Shown: piece after piece, positions 9,350 to 10,904 of the stretch
Layout of the letters: every line of letters starts with the position of its first letter
Numbering within the stretch: the first letter of the stretch is position 1
Assembly (NCBI GenBank): GCA_003339415.1
Contig: PDHQ01000699.1
Span: 1 to 10,904, forward strand
From: Ophiocordyceps camponoti-saundersi (nom. inval.)
Taxonomy: Eukaryota > Ascomycota > Sordariomycetes > Hypocreales > Ophiocordycipitaceae
Direction: 5' to 3'
DNA: 10,904 nucleotides
Made by a program: the position numbers and the translations under genes
The notes under the pieces: model-generated
The model's input: the letters and a program-made list of their open reading frames with translations, nothing else
Databases searched by the model: none
What the model was told of the DNA's origin: nothing

Positions 9350-9945
9350 GAGTTTGGCGGCGGAGATAGGGACGCCGAAAGAAATGCAAGCGCCTACCTT
9401 AGCTAGGGAATTATTAGGGACTTATGAAAAGTTTAATTAAATAGTTCCTAAACCCTTTCTTCTTTTCCTAAGAGCTGCCGAGGGTTAATATACGAGGGTG
9501 GTTAAGCTAAGATAGGGGCTATTACTAAGTATATAGTATAGATTAGTTTCCCTCGAAAGAGGACGAATTAAGCAAGTAATTAGCCCTTAACCTTATCTTT
9601 AAAGCTATAATAAAAGTCGTATATCGTAAGTTAAGTCTTAGAGAGGACTTATAGTAAAAACTCTACTAAATAGAATTATAACTTTATTTTAAACTTTATA
9701 TTTTTATATTATAAATTGCTAATTTAAACACCCTTTTCGAAGTCTTTAGTATTTAATTAAATAGTTTCTACCTTTATATTACTTCTTTCTCTTATCTTTA
9801 TATAGAGAACTAACTCCTTATTATTTTCCCTATAAAGAATTACTATATAGCTCTTCCCCCTATAGCTAGAGATCCCCCTTTATATTAGTTAAAAACTTTA
9901 GTTACGTAAGAAGTTACGCCCCTTAGGTATCTATTACGCTTACTT
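9350..9945 (+). repeat. Long direct repeat, copy B left segment
   Basis: Second copy of 1215-1830 in the same orientation, about 8.14 kb downstream. Homology ends near 9945, where copy A continues into the rest of decayed ORF 1 and ORF 2; copy B jumps to a short unrelated stretch and then the minisatellite. The two copies thus differ by about 1.6 kb. Confidence 0.8.
9384..9945 (+). pseudogene. Decayed, truncated second copy of ORF 1
   Basis: The frame is stop-free from 9300 to 9437 and includes an intact ATG at 9384 (ATG-CAA-GCG, reading MQAPTLARELL). It continues through KFN, stop, IVPKPFLLFLRAAEG and on to RLVSL near 9540-9554. Here it lacks the T9-associated shift of copy A. A 7-base length difference around 9555-9577 then changes phase; the following AAT-TAG-CCC (TAG at 9581-9583) aligns with AAT-TGG-CCC of copy A. 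Conserved words PLTLS and SPYS(stop)RSP follow. Homology stops near 9945, so most of the distal protein is missing. A pyrimidine-rich stretch at 9205-9245 may be its promoter. Upstream, the frame is also fairly open from 9222, so the true start may be earlier. Confidence 0.5.
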
Positions 9946-9975
9946 AGGGTATCCTTCTTCCCCCGCTAAAATACT

Positions 9976-10173
9976 ATACTAATAACTAGTTCGTTAGCTC
10001 CGATCTCGCTAAGATACTTACCTTAAGATATTTTATTAGTTAATAGAAAATCTAATTTAAATAAAGAGGTTTATTCCTTCTAAAAGGAGGCGATTATAAT
10101 AGCGAAGTCGAGGCTCGAAATAAAAGCTAAGGCGGAGGCTAATAATAAAACGGCCCGAAAAGCTAAGGGCTAA
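9976..10173 (+). pseudogene. Small decayed ORF with Lys/Ala-rich tail
   Basis: Plus-strand frame of 66 codons including the stop, from ATA at 9976 to TAA at 10171-10173, with only two internal stops. It follows a CT tract (CCTTCTTCCCCC, 9953-9964) resembling the one before ORF 2. The C-terminal part is Lys/Ala-rich: RLEIKAKAEANNKTARKAKG. If the last TAA is itself a mutated CAA, the frame runs to 10236. It occupies the place that ORF 2 holds in copy A but shares no visible sequence with it. Function unknown; it may be the tail of a larger deleted gene. Confidence 0.35.
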
Positions 10174-10203
10174 TTCTACTTTCGCTATAAAGATAGAGAG
10201 TTA

Positions 10204-10214
10204 GGGGGGGGGGG
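10204..10214 (+). repeat. G11 homopolymer
   Basis: Eleven consecutive G residues just before minisatellite array B. Such a run contains no CpA or TpG internally, so it is not a RIP target; it would be prone to slippage and sequencing error. Confidence 0.8.
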
Positions 10215-10230
10215 TTTATATAGGTATCGC

Positions 10231-10627
10231 TTTTAACCTAACCTTTAGGGGATAAGGAGTATAGTGAACGGGTTTATCCCGGAGAGGATAAGAGCAGTTA
10301 GGGAGTTTATCTCTTAGGGAATAAGAATAGTAGTAAATAGGTATATAGCTTAGGGAATAAGAAGAGGAGTAGGTAAGTTTATAAGTAAACGGGTTTATCT
10401 GATAGGGGATAGGAAGAGGAGTGAACGGGTTTATAAGTAAAAAGGTTTATCTCTTAGGGAATAAGAATAGAGTGAATAAGTTTATCCTTTTAGGGATAAG
10501 AAGAGTAATAAATAAGAACGAGTTTATGCCTAGGAGAAAGAAAAGCAGTTAGCGAGTTTAACCCTAGGGAAGAAGAAGGGCAGTTACCTAGCTTATCCTA
10601 TAGTTTATAAGAGGAGCAGTTAACGGG
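10231..10627. repeat. Minisatellite array B, about eleven units
   Basis: About eleven units related to array A, with the same GTTTAT start, TTAGGGxATAAG core and AGCAGTTAACG tail. Units vary more in length than in array A: two are cut to about 16 bp (GTTTATAAGTAAACGG type, near 10377 and 10429) and one is extended near 10510. The array ends at GTTTCTAT like array A. The palindrome is mostly degraded here, so array B is the more diverged copy. Confidence 0.85.
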
Positions 10628-10904
10628 TTTCTATAACCTTAGTATTAGTACTAAATACTAGCGTAATATTTAGCTAGATCTTAGAGATATAGAAGTATTA
10701 TTCGAGTAAATTTCCTATAGGGTTAAACGCTATAATAAGTAAGACTATACGCCTAATAGCCTATAGTAGAAAATTAGGTTATAGTATATTTTATAAAGAT
10801 ATTTTATAGATAGAATCTAACGATAAGAACTTATAATAGTATTATAAGATTTAAGGAGTTACTTTAGAGCTATCTAAGTAATAAGTTTATAAATAAGCTT
10901 CCTA
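10628..10904 (+). repeat. Long direct repeat, copy B right segment (cut by window end)
   Basis: Second copy of 4097-4390, offset about 6.53 kb, continuing to the last base of the window and so presumably beyond it. Only one single-base indel is seen, near 10700-10735. Confidence 0.8.
10781..10904 (+). pseudogene. Start of second copy of decayed ORF 3 (partial)
   Basis: In the phase of ATA-GTA at 10781 this aligns codon by codon, without indels, with 4257-4380: both read V..I..F.R, then later KELL(stop)SY..NKFI.KL. Three TAG/TAA are present. The frame leaves the window at its 3' end. The gap-free alignment over about 41 codons is modest support for a coding origin. Confidence 0.45.

Larger units (their letters stand above)
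1290..9765. repeat. Dispersed 13-bp word TTAATTAAATAGT
   Basis: Exact copies lie at 1290-1302, 5147-5159, 9433-9445 and 9753-9765 on the plus strand and at 6267-6279, 8627-8639 and 9077-9089 on the minus strand. Near copies lie at 1618-1629, 5953-5964 and 8307-8318. The word is half of a palindrome centred on TTAATTAA. It falls inside different decayed genes and in different phases, so a shared peptide does not explain it. Chance predicts far fewer than one exact copy in a window of this length and composition. The 1290/9433 and 1618/9753 pairs are explained by the direct repeat; the others are not. Confidence 0.7.
1..10904. other. RIP-mutated repeat block
   Basis: The whole window is depleted of CpA and TpG and enriched in TpA, while CpG stays frequent. 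By hand count, positions 1-3780 hold about 48 CA plus TG dinucleotides, where base composition predicts several hundred; about 37 of them are in GCA or TGC. Reading frames are long and collinear but broken only by TAG and TAA, with TGA very rare. This matches repeat-induced point mutation, a premeiotic C-to-T process acting on duplicated DNA in filamentous ascomycetes. CpG-methylation decay is a poor alternative because CpG survives. Confidence 0.9.

Noticed and set aside
1215..10904. Paired LTRs of a retrotransposon
   Set aside because: The direct repeats include protein-like frames and the region between has genes on both strands; no reverse transcriptase or integrase text is seen.

Overview
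The window is AT-rich DNA almost emptied of CpA and TpG. TA-rich words fill every region, CpG is still common, and most surviving CA/TG sit in GCA or TGC. This is the signature of repeat-induced point mutation (RIP), so the source is most likely a filamentous ascomycete (Pezizomycotina) and the region a silenced repeat block. I see no intact gene, rRNA, tRNA, CRISPR array or bacterial feature. Every gene called here is a decayed reading frame broken by TAG/TAA, the stops RIP makes from CAG, CAA and TGG.

Layout. 1-149 is extremely AT-rich. 150-614 (-) is a basic C-terminal-like fragment. 615-1030 holds little beyond a 28-bp tandem repeat. 1031-2760 (+), 2876-3769 (+), 4257-5441 (+), 5479-6462 (-) and 6799-9198 (+) are five large decayed reading frames. 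The fourth converges on the third and diverges from the fifth across a 336-bp spacer. A minisatellite of about 36-bp units (3779-4096) lies between the second and third. From about 9350 the unit starts again: a second copy of the first frame (9350-9945), a small frame (9976-10173), a second minisatellite (10231-10627) and the start of a second copy of the third frame (10781 to the window end).

The window therefore shows a little over one period of a multi-gene repeat unit arranged head to tail. The second copy lacks about 1.6 kb (most of the first frame and the second frame). Homology between copies runs through protein-like frames, and at one codon one copy keeps TGG where the other has TAG, which ties the stops to RIP. 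I recognise no conserved domain in any of the five frames: no DDE or reverse transcriptase motif, no P-loop, no tyrosine recombinase. The unit could be a large uncharacterised mobile element or a subtelomere-type segmental repeat; the sequence alone does not decide. Start sites, strand in a few stretches and frame joins are hand readings and are uncertain where stated.
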